A stretch of 64,000 nt of DNA from Haloferula rosea (GTDB taxonomy: Bacteria; Verrucomicrobiota; Verrucomicrobiia; Verrucomicrobiales; Akkermansiaceae): contig NZ_JAENII010000008.1 in NCBI RefSeq assembly GCF_016595525.1, positions 124,001-188,000 on the forward strand, given 5' to 3'. The notes below the pieces were generated by a model, which saw nothing but the letters and a program-made list of their open reading frames with translations, had not been told where the DNA came from and did not search any database. The position numbers were made by a program, and so were the translations under genes. This document shows positions 26,801 through 34,166 of this stretch, piece by piece (within the stretch, counting starts at the first letter, position 1; each line of letters opens with the position of its first letter).

Positions 26801-27312
26801 TTCCCGGTGACGAATCCCACTCGGTGATCGTCCATCGTGCCGCGGCGCGCAACGGCTACACGCGGATGCCTCCACTGGCCACCTTCGAGACCGATGACAC
26901 CGCCATCCAGCTACTCATTGACTGGATCGAAAGTGAGCTACCGTCCCGGCTGAGCTACGATGACTGGCGCAGTTCCTTCTTTGGCATGGACCCGCAGGGA
27001 GCCCCCGAGGTGGATGCCGATCTGGACGGGCGCGACAACCATCAGGAATACCTCGAGCAGACTCACCCGCTTCTGGCCGACGCCCCGGCGTCGCTCACCA
27101 TCGCCCACACGAATGGATCGATCCGGGTTTCGCTCCCTGAACTGAGCGGACGCAGCCTGCGCCTCGAGTCATCCACCGACTTGCTCCATTGGACCCCATG
27201 GCCCGACCCGGAAAACAACGGCGTCCCGAGGGCGTCCGGGCAGGCTCTCGAAATCTCGATTCCTGATCCCAACGGTCGTCAGTTCTTCCGCTCCACCGTT
27301 GAGGAACGCTGA
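23833..27312 (+). CDS. Exported PA14 / cadherin-like / sorbosone-dehydrogenase-like propeller / di-haem protein
   Basis: 1159 residues. The start is a TTG at 23833 with GAGG seven bases upstream; a GTG two codons later is the alternative. Order of parts: signal peptide (to about 21); PA14-like beta domain (about 30-180; YGTRMFGWVHAPVTGDYTFYL); a cadherin-like bridge (about 190-285; LANDLDPNGRADIDPGSLAEG); a glucose/sorbosone-dehydrogenase-like beta-propeller (about 300-720; EQGLLGLAFHP, NHNGGDLHFGPDGYLYMSWG); then a region with two haem motifs, C868NTCH and C945AYCH. It is probably a periplasmic or outer-surface quinoprotein-like dehydrogenase with its own electron outlet. The PA14 module suggests carbohydrate binding; substrate unknown. 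Confidence 0.8.
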   Translation: MIVKPICLATFFFSSLPALCAPPTGSITRHVWTNVSGVAVPDLTNLSDYPDSPDTSTTASSFLAPTNWSNNYGTRMFGWVHAPVTGDYTFYLHADDNAELWLSTTVSPDQRRRIARVPGWTNAGDWNKFPEQTSPIITLEAGNYYFIEALQKEEGGGDNLGVAWSYPGQSRTYVPGASLSPWQNLAPETNDDVAHLPPGGQVRIPVLANDLDPNGRADIDPGSLAEGTPPTNGSLAIDPVNGQITYTHDGSPTVSDVFSYSISDQAGASSTANVVITISDAPRLPLATSTMPENGPVQELTLVDAFPGLGFSAPVGIVSPPAPDQRLFILEKGGDIRLIPDLQSPSNVRFMDLDGLVSGRSGEVFQTSSEQGLLGLAFHPSYATNGRFFVVYSVNISGVRYQRLSEFAVSPTDPNSANTGSEKILIEQRNEAGNHNGGDLHFGPDGYLYMSWGDEGNANDTLNNSQTITKDFWSSITRIDVDLESEDYTPTDGTGSDDDSVPPNDHPAVVKDNLGNPRYEVPADNPWVATPVFNGQNLDVEDVRTEFWAAGLRNPWRMSFDPVTGDLWCGDVGQGAWEEINLIERGANYEWAFREGNHNGVKWNNRPSGWTPNQQPSEGPNRGPVWQYSHGSGQFEGNSVTGGVVYRGSRIPSLAGHYVFADYGSGNIWSFDVNQSPPNVQRIAGEGGIVAFGHDPTNGDVLMADIDNGLIRRLTADTTGDVFPDTLAATGLFADATTLTPNPGLIPYDINLPFWSDHAIKSRWFGHPETSPTLAYSRDGNWAFPTGSTWVKHFELETERGNPSTRKRIETRVLVKTEEGSYGVSYRWNNDGTSATLADAAGEEFDLAIIDGGVSKNQRWRIPSHAECNTCHSPQAGHALSFQTRQLNRPGTIGAFSGNFVSVLELTGYLSGLTDDPTTLPRHVQPSETDYSLEARARSWLDVNCAYCHSASGTVPTDWDASVSLPLFETNIVNGLPGTGILDPDDRLVVPGDESHSVIVHRAAARNGYTRMPPLATFETDDTAIQLLIDWIESELPSRLSYDDWRSSFFGMDPQGAPEVDADLDGRDNHQEYLEQTHPLLADAPASLTIAHTNGSIRVSLPELSGRSLRLESSTDLLHWTPWPDPENNGVPRASGQALEISIPDPNGRQFFRSTVEER

Positions 27313-27316
27313 GCGA

Positions 27317-28111
27317 CTACTCGACCGAATAGCCGTAGGAGATCAGCGCGAAGAATCCGAAAATGATCAACAGGATCAGGAACCAGCGCCACGCCTGGAT
27401 CGTTTGATGGCCGACCGTCAGGTTCGCATCCCGGTCCCAGGACGTGATCCCGTTGTTGCTCAATCGGGTGCAGGCGGTGATCTGAGTCACTAGGGACACG
27501 AGCGGGATCCCCAGACCCAACCCACGATAATAGACTTTCAGGGAGCGCACCAAGGCCTCACCGAACGACAGTTTGCTGCCATCGGCATTGCGGATCGAGA
27601 TGCGGAAGATCGCCTTCCCCGGTGTCGTGCCGAACAATGCCAGACTCACTGACTCCAACAGCGCGATGACGGCAAGGATCAGCACATTGAACAGGGTGTC
27701 AGAGATCTCCAATGCTTCAGGCAGCAGCATCCCAAGAACAATCCCGAGGCTGACACCGAAGATCATGATGTCGACCGACCGCGCCCAGAAGCGGATCCAC
27801 GGCCTCACTTGTGGTCCCGAAGTCACCTGCTCCGCCACAGCGACTTGTGAAGCCGCACTCGGCGGCGCGTAGGGAGACAAGCTGCCGTCCTCCGATCGAA
27901 CTTCTGAAGCCTCTCCTCCAACAGCGGATTCGACCGGTGACCCGAGATTTGCAAATGTTTCCAGCTCCGTCGACGGAACCCAGTCCGTCATGCCCTCGGC
28001 CCAGACCAGCGTCTCCTTCGGCAGACTTCCCGACCGGAACCGCTCGACCAGAACATCCTCATCCACCGGACCCTGCTGGGCTTCGAACTCACTGAAAAAC
28101 CACTGTTTCAT
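27317..28111 (-). CDS. GYF_2 and RDD domain membrane protein
   Basis: 264 residues from the ATG at 28111. Residues 1-55 form a GYF_2 domain (WFFSEFEAQQGPVDE, TLVWAEGMTDWVP), a small module thought to bind proline-rich peptides. After a linker comes an RDD-family membrane domain (about 110-260) with RFWARSVDIMIFG and TTPGKAIFRISIRN. RDD proteins are multi-helix membrane proteins, some linked to ion transport. It ends four bases from the convergent large haem protein. Two more GYF_2 proteins lie at 42887 and 43445. Confidence 0.8.
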   Translation of the reverse strand: MKQWFFSEFEAQQGPVDEDVLVERFRSGSLPKETLVWAEGMTDWVPSTELETFANLGSPVESAVGGEASEVRSEDGSLSPYAPPSAASQVAVAEQVTSGPQVRPWIRFWARSVDIMIFGVSLGIVLGMLLPEALEISDTLFNVLILAVIALLESVSLALFGTTPGKAIFRISIRNADGSKLSFGEALVRSLKVYYRGLGLGIPLVSLVTQITACTRLSNNGITSWDRDANLTVGHQTIQAWRWFLILLIIFGFFALISYGYSVE

Positions 28112-28240
28112 GACCTGAATGTTAGAGGATCCACCCATACCGGGCGCCTCAAAGATTACGGAGTAAATGGAAATCCATCCGTCGAGGCAACCCCGACATC
28201 ATGCTCGCGCCACCACCCTTGGATCACTAACCTCACGACC

Positions 28241-29122
28241 ATGCAGCGCCGACAGTTCATCCAAGTCAGCTCCATGGCCCTAGGCACCGGACTCTTGCCC
28301 GCTGCCACACGCGCCGCGAACCCCAAGGCGACCCCCGCCCTGACCATTGGCCTGCTCACTGATGTTCACTACGCCGACAAGCCCGCTAGAGGATCACGCT
28401 TCTACCGCGACAGCCTTGGAAAAGCTGAAGTCGCCGCCGAGTTCTTCAAGCGGATGAAGCCCGACCTCGTGCTTTGTCTGGGCGACCTCATCGACGCCGC
28501 TCCTTCGCTCGAGGAAGAAATTTCCGATCTGAAAACCATCAGCGAAGTGATCGACCGCTCCGGACGACCCCGCCGACACGTGCTGGGAAACCATTGCGTT
28601 CACACCCTGACCAAAGCCGAATTCTTCAAGCACGCAGCGCTCAGCCAGACCACAGGCCATTTCTCCGAGGTCATCGGAGGGACTCGGATCGTGGTCCTCG
28701 ATGCCTGTTTCACCGGCGACATGGAGCCCTACCAAAGGAAGAATTTCGAGTGGACCGACACAAACATCCCAGAAGGGCAGCTCAAGTGGCTGGAGTCGGA
28801 GCTGAAGGCATCGAAGGAGCCTGCCGTGGTGTTCATCCACCAGCGGATCGACCGCCCGCCGAGCGATCACCACACGGTCAATCAGTCACCCCGCGTCCGA
28901 CAGATTCTCGAGCGATCCGGCAAGGTCTCGGCAGTGTTCCAAGGGCACAGCCACCAGAATGATCTCACCACCCTCAACGGCATCGATTACTGCACCCTCG
29001 CGGCCATGGTCGAGGGCCAAGGGAGCGAAAAGAACGCCTACTCGCTGCTCGAGATCCATTCGGATGGATCGATGACCCTGAAAGGCTACCATCAGCAGGT
29101 CGGTCGGGAGTTCGGCGAGTGA
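28241..29122 (+). CDS. Exported calcineurin-like metallophosphoesterase
   Basis: 293 residues. [20 protein letters not shown] resembles a twin-arginine signal, implying export of a folded metalloprotein. Metallophosphatase motifs follow in order: LTD41VH43, [18 protein letters not shown] and GHSHQN. The overall pattern is close to the Mn-dependent ADP-ribose/CDP-alcohol diphosphatase group, but substrate prediction in this superfamily is unreliable. Stands alone between a divergent GYF_2 gene and mdh. Confidence 0.82.
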   Translation: MQRRQFIQVSSMALGTGLLPAATRAANPKATPALTIGLLTDVHYADKPARGSRFYRDSLGKAEVAAEFFKRMKPDLVLCLGDLIDAAPSLEEEISDLKTISEVIDRSGRPRRHVLGNHCVHTLTKAEFFKHAALSQTTGHFSEVIGGTRIVVLDACFTGDMEPYQRKNFEWTDTNIPEGQLKWLESELKASKEPAVVFIHQRIDRPPSDHHTVNQSPRVRQILERSGKVSAVFQGHSHQNDLTTLNGIDYCTLAAMVEGQGSEKNAYSLLEIHSDGSMTLKGYHQQVGREFGE

Positions 29123-29238
29123 GGCCAGGGGGCGATTTCCTCCCCCCATTCTCCGAGGAATTGTGCAGGACTTGCTCGGCAGTTGACCCAGAATGGGATC
29201 CGGTCATCTTGCCCCTGCCTACAGGCAAACCATCAGAC

Positions 29239-30228
29239 ATGAAGGACCCCATTACTGTATCCATCACGGGGGCAGCCGGAAACATCGGCTACGCCCTCCT
29301 TTTCCGCATCGCTTCCGGCTCGGTTTTCGGTCCCGATCAACCGGTGAACCTGAACCTCATCGAAATCGAACCCGCCTTGCCCGCCCTTCAGGGTGTGGTG
29401 ATGGAGCTCGATGACTGCGCATTCCCACTGCTCAATGAGATCACGGCAACCGCCGATCTCAATGAAGGCTTCAAGGATGCCGATTGGGCACTCCTCGTCG
29501 GTTCCGTTCCGCGCAAGGCAGGCATGGAGCGCAATGACCTGCTCGGCATCAACGGCAAGATCTTCACAGGTCAGGGCCAGGCCATCGCCGCCAACGCCAA
29601 ATCGAGCTGCCGCACCCTCGTGGTCGGCAACCCGTGCAACACGAACTGCCTGATCGCCATGTCCAATGCCGCCGGTCTTCCGAAGAACCAGTTCTTCGCC
29701 ATGACCCGGCTCGACGAGAATCGCGCCAAGTCGCAGCTCGCTGCCAAAGCCGGCGTCCATTCCTCACAGGTCACCAACCTGTGCATTTGGGGCAACCACT
29801 CCGCCACGCAGTATCCGGACTTCACCAATGCCAAGATCGACGGCAAACCCGTCACCGAAGTCATCACCGACATCGACTGGCTCAAGGGTGAGTTCATCTC
29901 CACCGTGCAACAACGCGGTGCCGCCATCATCAAGGCACGGGGTGCTTCCTCCGCGGCATCCGCTGCCAACGCCGCGCTCGATACCGTCGTCAGCCTGATC
30001 AATCCGACTCCGGAAGGAGATTGGCACAGTGTCGCAGTCTGCTCGGACGGATCCTACGGCATTGAAGCAGGCATCATGGCGTCGATGCCGATCCGCACCA
30101 ATGCCGATGGCACTTGGGAAGTCGTCCAAGGCGTGCCTGTGGATGAGTTCAGCCAGGAGAAGATCGATGCGACCATCGCCGAGCTTGTTGAAGAGCGCGA
30201 TGCCGTCAAGGACCTGATCCCCGGTTGA
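29239..30228 (+). CDS. mdh: Malate dehydrogenase
   Basis: 329 residues from the ATG at 29239; the 40 codons upstream in frame do not look like protein. N-terminal [19 protein letters not shown] is the NAD-binding loop of the cytosolic-type (group 2) malate dehydrogenase; [14 protein letters not shown] and the [12 protein letters not shown] segment with the catalytic His are intact. It interconverts malate and oxaloacetate in the TCA cycle, as fits the fumarase and 2-oxoglutarate dehydrogenase genes elsewhere in the window. A strong terminator follows at 30266-30302. Confidence 0.93.
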   Translation: MKDPITVSITGAAGNIGYALLFRIASGSVFGPDQPVNLNLIEIEPALPALQGVVMELDDCAFPLLNEITATADLNEGFKDADWALLVGSVPRKAGMERNDLLGINGKIFTGQGQAIAANAKSSCRTLVVGNPCNTNCLIAMSNAAGLPKNQFFAMTRLDENRAKSQLAAKAGVHSSQVTNLCIWGNHSATQYPDFTNAKIDGKPVTEVITDIDWLKGEFISTVQQRGAAIIKARGASSAASAANAALDTVVSLINPTPEGDWHSVAVCSDGSYGIEAGIMASMPIRTNADGTWEVVQGVPVDEFSQEKIDATIAELVEERDAVKDLIPG

Positions 30229-30265
30229 GTGATCGCGCTGAACCTCAGCGCATCCTGATTCTCAT

Positions 30266-30302
30266 ACGCCCGGCTTTCCGCAATGGATCGCCGGGCGTTT
30301 TC
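30266..30302 (+). terminator. Intrinsic terminator of mdh
   Basis: A perfect 9-bp stem, ACGCCCGGC (30266-30274) and GCCGGGCGT (30290-30298), with a 15-base loop and a following TTTTC tract, 38 bases after the mdh stop. Confidence 0.85.
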
Positions 30303-30415
30303 GTATTCCGCCGGGCCATCACTCCGTGCCCTACCAGCGGTTTCCCATGGGCTGAATCACGTCGGTTTCCAACGAGATGATTGGACAACCGCTGCCCAGC
30401 CTCCAAGCTCCCCGC

Positions 30416-31198
30416 ATGCCCGATCCGCTCGTCATCGCCGACCGTGAGTTTTCGTCCCGCCTGTTCCTTGGCACCGGAAAATTCCCGTCGAATGAAGCCA
30501 TGCGCGACGCCTTGGAAACATCGGGCACAGAGGTCGTCACCGTGGCCCTGAGGCGCGCCGATCTGTCGGGTGAAGGCGACCCCTATGCCAACATCCTGGA
30601 ATTCATTGATCCCGAGCGCTACCTCATCCTGCCCAATACGAGCGGAGCCATGAACGCCGAGGAGGCCGTCCGCCTCGCCAAGCTCGCCGCCGCCGCCGGA
30701 CTCCCGAAATGGGTCAAGCTGGAGATCCACCCCGACCCGACCTATCTCCTCCCCGATCCGATCGAGACGCTCAAGGCCGCCGAAATCCTCGTCAAGGAAG
30801 GCTTCACCGTACTGCCCTACATCAATGCCGATCCCGTGCTCGCCAAGCGACTTCAGGAAGTCGGCACCGCCACAGTGATGCCCTTGGGCGCGCCCATCGG
30901 AAGCAACCGTGGAATCGCCACTCGGGATCAGATCCGCATCATCATCGAGCAAGCTACGGTACCTGTCGTGGTTGACGCCGGCATCGGCGCACCGAGCCAC
31001 GCCGCCGAAGCCATGGAGATGGGTGCCGACGCCGTACTGGTCAATACCGCCATCGCCATTGCATCCGATCCACAACGCATGGGCCGCGCCTTCCAGATGA
31101 GTGTGGAAGCCGGACGTGAGGCCTATCTACTGGGCCTACCCGAGGAATCGGACACGGCCTCGGCGACAAGCCCTCTCACCGGTTTCCTCAAGCGCTGA
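30416..31198 (+). CDS. thiG: Thiazole synthase
   Basis: 260 residues from the ATG at 30416; the 13 codons upstream in frame are not conserved-looking. The TIM-barrel enzyme joins 1-deoxyxylulose 5-phosphate, dehydroglycine and ThiS-thiocarboxylate into the thiazole of thiamine. Visible are [19 protein letters not shown], Lys101 in WVKLEIHPD (Schiff-base Lys), [11 protein letters not shown] and [13 protein letters not shown]. No thiS, thiO/thiH or thiF lies next to it, and no TPP riboswitch is recognisable in the 187 bases upstream. Confidence 0.94.
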   Translation: MPDPLVIADREFSSRLFLGTGKFPSNEAMRDALETSGTEVVTVALRRADLSGEGDPYANILEFIDPERYLILPNTSGAMNAEEAVRLAKLAAAAGLPKWVKLEIHPDPTYLLPDPIETLKAAEILVKEGFTVLPYINADPVLAKRLQEVGTATVMPLGAPIGSNRGIATRDQIRIIIEQATVPVVVDAGIGAPSHAAEAMEMGADAVLVNTAIAIASDPQRMGRAFQMSVEAGREAYLLGLPEESDTASATSPLTGFLKR

Positions 31199-31214
31199 AA
31201 TTCCACCGGGAAAT

Positions 31215-31628
31215 TCAGGTCGCCTGCAGGCGTTCCTTCAAGTCGGCCAACGACTTGCGCCACTCGGCAAAATCCTCGGACTCCTGCCAGGTCTCGAGAA
31301 GCTCGCAGGGTTCGTTGAACACGCGGTCGACGACGCGCAATGCACGTTGCTGGAGACTTCCCTCCGCCTCGATATCCTGCTCATCAATCCAGTCCTGAAG
31401 GTCATCCCCCGCTTCATCGGAGGGCTTCGGATTTCCTCCGGCCCACGCCACCACTTCGGCAGCGGCAAGCCCTTCCTCGGCGATGGGTGCTTCCACGTAG
31501 TCATCGCCCAGTCCAAGCACGGCATCGAGGGCCTCCTCGATCATTCCGGAGCCTTCTGATTCCTTCAACTCAGCGAGCCAGTCGCAAGCTGTGTCGTTCC
31601 CAAAAACTGTCGTGTCCCAAGCACCCAT
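31215..31628 (-). CDS. DUF4259 protein
   Basis: 137 residues. The start MGAWDTTVFGNDTACDWLAEL is the DUF4259 signature (MGAWG...F.ND.A.DWL). Acidic, with no signal or membrane helix, so probably cytoplasmic. The function of the family is unknown; genes of this type are found singly in many bacteria. It lies between thiG (convergent) and ppk2 (same strand, 33 bases upstream), so it may be transcribed with ppk2. Confidence 0.8.
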   Translation of the reverse strand: MGAWDTTVFGNDTACDWLAELKESEGSGMIEEALDAVLGLGDDYVEAPIAEEGLAAAEVVAWAGGNPKPSDEAGDDLQDWIDEQDIEAEGSLQQRALRVVDRVFNEPCELLETWQESEDFAEWRKSLADLKERLQAT

Positions 31629-31661
31629 GCGTGGTTGTATCCCTCGTGAATCCTGCCCCTG

Positions 31662-32498
31662 TCAATCGTCGATCTCAATTGATCCGACATCCCATCCCGG
31701 CTCCGGATATTTCATGTCCAAATCCTCAAGAGTGTCGGCAAAAAGTCGCGCCACGCAGAGGTTCCGATACCACTTCTTGTTCGCTGGGATCACATACCAA
31801 GGCGCGTGCTTCGTGCTCGTCCGCTCGATCAGGTCCTCGTAAGCATGTTGGAACTCATCCCACTGTCCCCGGTCGGTCAGATCATCCGGATGGAACTTCC
31901 AGTGCTTCATCGGGTTGACCAGACGAGCCTCCAGCCGACGCTTCTGTTCGCCCTTCGAAATGTGGAGGAACAGCTTGATGATGGTCGTTCCCTCTTCGGC
32001 AAGCATCTGCTCGAACTCGATCACGTGCCGGTACCTGCGTTTCCACACCGCGTCTTCGAAGATCTTCTTCACCCGCACGGCGATAATGTCCTCGTAGTGG
32101 CTGCGGTTGAAGACGGCGATCTCACCGTTGGCAGGGACGTGCGGATGAATGCGCCACAGGAAATCGTGGGCCATTTCGTCCTCCGTCGGCTTCTTGAATG
32201 ACATCACCCGGATCCCCTGCGGATCGACCCGTGAGAACACGCTCTTCACGCAGCCATCCTTGCCGCCGGTATCCATGGCCTGAATGATGACGAGCACGCG
32301 CTGTTTGCCCTCGGCAAAGAGGACCTTCTGCTGGGCCTGGATTCGATCACGGAGCCCGTCGAACAACTCCTGGGTCGTGCTCTTCGATCCCTTCGGACAA
32401 AGCGCAATACTGGATGGATCCCTGTCCGAAAGCTTGAGCTTGCTGCCTTCAGGAATCAGATAGGCTTTGCGAGGATCGCCGATTTTCATTGGCATCAT
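31662..32498 (-). CDS. ppk2: Polyphosphate kinase 2 family protein
   Basis: 278 residues, the length of single-domain PPK2. Walker A lies in QAMDTGGKDGCVKSVF, and the PPK2-specific FNRSHYEDIIAVRV and lid-module residues KRRLEARLVNP are present. PPK2 enzymes phosphorylate nucleoside di- or monophosphates from polyphosphate, or the reverse. The sequence reads like the class that uses polyphosphate to make ADP and ATP (class III), but the class cannot be fixed by eye. It is divergent from the Ppx-like gene and ppk1; together they form a polyphosphate locus. Confidence 0.9.
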   Translation of the reverse strand: MMPMKIGDPRKAYLIPEGSKLKLSDRDPSSIALCPKGSKSTTQELFDGLRDRIQAQQKVLFAEGKQRVLVIIQAMDTGGKDGCVKSVFSRVDPQGIRVMSFKKPTEDEMAHDFLWRIHPHVPANGEIAVFNRSHYEDIIAVRVKKIFEDAVWKRRYRHVIEFEQMLAEEGTTIIKLFLHISKGEQKRRLEARLVNPMKHWKFHPDDLTDRGQWDEFQHAYEDLIERTSTKHAPWYVIPANKKWYRNLCVARLFADTLEDLDMKYPEPGWDVGSIEIDD

Positions 32499-32609
32499 GC
32501 TTTCCCGGCGATTGCGCTTTGGGAAGCTTGAAATGGAAATCCCTCAGAACTCGCCCGTCGTCACACATTCGGCATTGCAAGACGGACCCACGGGATCAAT
32601 CTAGGGCCG

Positions 32610-34151
32610 ATGTCCTCTCCATCCGATGCCTCATCGCCCGTCACGACCGCGGTGCATGTGGGCGCCAGCTCCGTCTCCATGCTGATCGCCGAGCGCGGTG
32701 AAGACGGAGTCTACAAGCCCCTCGATTTCCTCGAGCAACCCGCCCCACTCGCGCGGGATATTTTCCGCTTCGGGCGCATCACCCGCGGCACGACGGAACG
32801 CATCGTCGAGATCCTCGTCGGCTTCATCAGTGCCGCATCGGAAGCCGGGATCGAGCTCGACACCTCATCGCGTGCCGCAGCCACCAACATCCTCACCGAA
32901 GCCAGCAATCACGAGCGGTTCCTGAATCGCATCCGGATCGCGTGTGGCCTGGCGATCAACCCGATCGACGACGGTGAGATGACACGCCTGATCTACCTGA
33001 AGACACGGCGGCGGCTGCACGACACCCCCATCATGCGGGACAAGCCCGCCATCGTGCTTCACGTCGGCCCGGGCAATACCCGCGCGCTGCTTTTCGACAA
33101 GGGAGCCATCAGTCGCTACACCAGTTATCGGCTCGGCACCCACCGGACGCGGGAAATGATCGAAGGATCCCACACCGCCGGCCCCGCCATGCTCCGGGTC
33201 ATCCGGGAACACGCATCGGGCAACATCGGCCAACTGCGGTTCGACTACCACGACATCCAAACCCACTCGCTCGTCCTGATTGGTTACGAAATCCAGCAGA
33301 TCAGCAGTTTCCTCACCGACTCGAAGGGACGATGTTCGCTGAAATCCCTCCAACGCCTCTCCCAGCAGGCCGCCGAGATGACCGACCTCGAACTGGTCCA
33401 GCATTTCAAGGTCGACTACCAGACCGCCGAGGCGCTGGTGCCTGCCATCGAGAACAATCTCGCCATCGCCGAGGTGCTCGACGCCAAGGAGATCCACATC
33501 CCGGCAAGCGACTACGAACAGGGACTGCTCCAGGACCTTCTGATTTCCTCCGACCTGACCAATTCACTCGACCACGAAGTCCTTCGTTCGGCGCGCATCC
33601 TTGCCTCACGCTATCAATCCGACGGACGCCATGGAGAGCACGTCGCGCAGATCGCCATGCATCTCTTCGAGAAGCTGACGGACCTTCACGAGATGGGCGA
33701 GCATGACGCACTGCTGCTGCGGGTGGCCGCCATCCTCCACGAAGTCGGCACCTACGTGAGCCCGCGGGCCCACCACAAGCACTCGGAATACATCATCCTC
33801 AACAGCGAGATCTTCGGGCTCGACCGCCGTGACGTCACCATCATCGCCCTGGTCGCCCGCTATCACCGCCACTCAGGCCCCCAGACCGAGCACGCGAACT
33901 ACCGCGAACTCACCCCGATCGACCGGATCCTCGTCTCCAAGCTGGCATCCATCCTCCGCGTGGCCGACGCCCTCGAGCGAACCCACAACCAACGGGTCCA
34001 CGACATCGATGTCCGCTTCGACCACCAGCGGATGTACCTCACCCTGCCCGGCGTCGCCGACGTCGCGGTCGAGCGACTGGCGATGAAATCCAAAGGTGAC
34101 CTTTTCGAACAAGTCTTCGGTCTCGAAGTCATCATCGACGACCCATCCTAA
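32610..34151 (+). CDS. Ppx/GppA-fold protein with degenerate active site and C-terminal HD-like domain
   Basis: 513 residues, the length of long exopolyphosphatases. The ASKHA-type N-terminal domains align with Ppx/GppA throughout (SRAAATNILTEASNHERFL, RLIYL), and the C-terminal domain has LLLRVAAILHEVGTYVS and HHKHSEYIILNS as in E. coli PPX. The phosphate-binding and catalytic motifs are altered: DxGSNS is H16VGASS, GEEEARLI is DDGEMTRLI, and DIGGxSTE is H151VGPGNTR. It is therefore probably not a polyphosphate hydrolase; a regulatory or polyphosphate/nucleotide-sensing role is more likely. It starts an operon with ppk1 (15 bases apart). Confidence 0.8.
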   Translation: MSSPSDASSPVTTAVHVGASSVSMLIAERGEDGVYKPLDFLEQPAPLARDIFRFGRITRGTTERIVEILVGFISAASEAGIELDTSSRAAATNILTEASNHERFLNRIRIACGLAINPIDDGEMTRLIYLKTRRRLHDTPIMRDKPAIVLHVGPGNTRALLFDKGAISRYTSYRLGTHRTREMIEGSHTAGPAMLRVIREHASGNIGQLRFDYHDIQTHSLVLIGYEIQQISSFLTDSKGRCSLKSLQRLSQQAAEMTDLELVQHFKVDYQTAEALVPAIENNLAIAEVLDAKEIHIPASDYEQGLLQDLLISSDLTNSLDHEVLRSARILASRYQSDGRHGEHVAQIAMHLFEKLTDLHEMGEHDALLLRVAAILHEVGTYVSPRAHHKHSEYIILNSEIFGLDRRDVTIIALVARYHRHSGPQTEHANYRELTPIDRILVSKLASILRVADALERTHNQRVHDIDVRFDHQRMYLTLPGVADVAVERLAMKSKGDLFEQVFGLEVIIDDPS

Positions 34152-34166
34152 ACCTTGCCGACACCC

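Noticed and set aside
29123-29238. C-rich hairpin TTCCTC...GAGGAA before mdh, with a CTCCCCCCATTCT string also present near 21281
   Set aside because: Six-bp stem without T-run, and the second site folds differently. Not enough to call an element.
30303-30415. Possible TPP riboswitch before thiG
   Set aside because: No THI-box sequence (such as CTGAGA followed by a conserved P4/P5 arm) is visible; the only strong hairpin is the mdh terminator.
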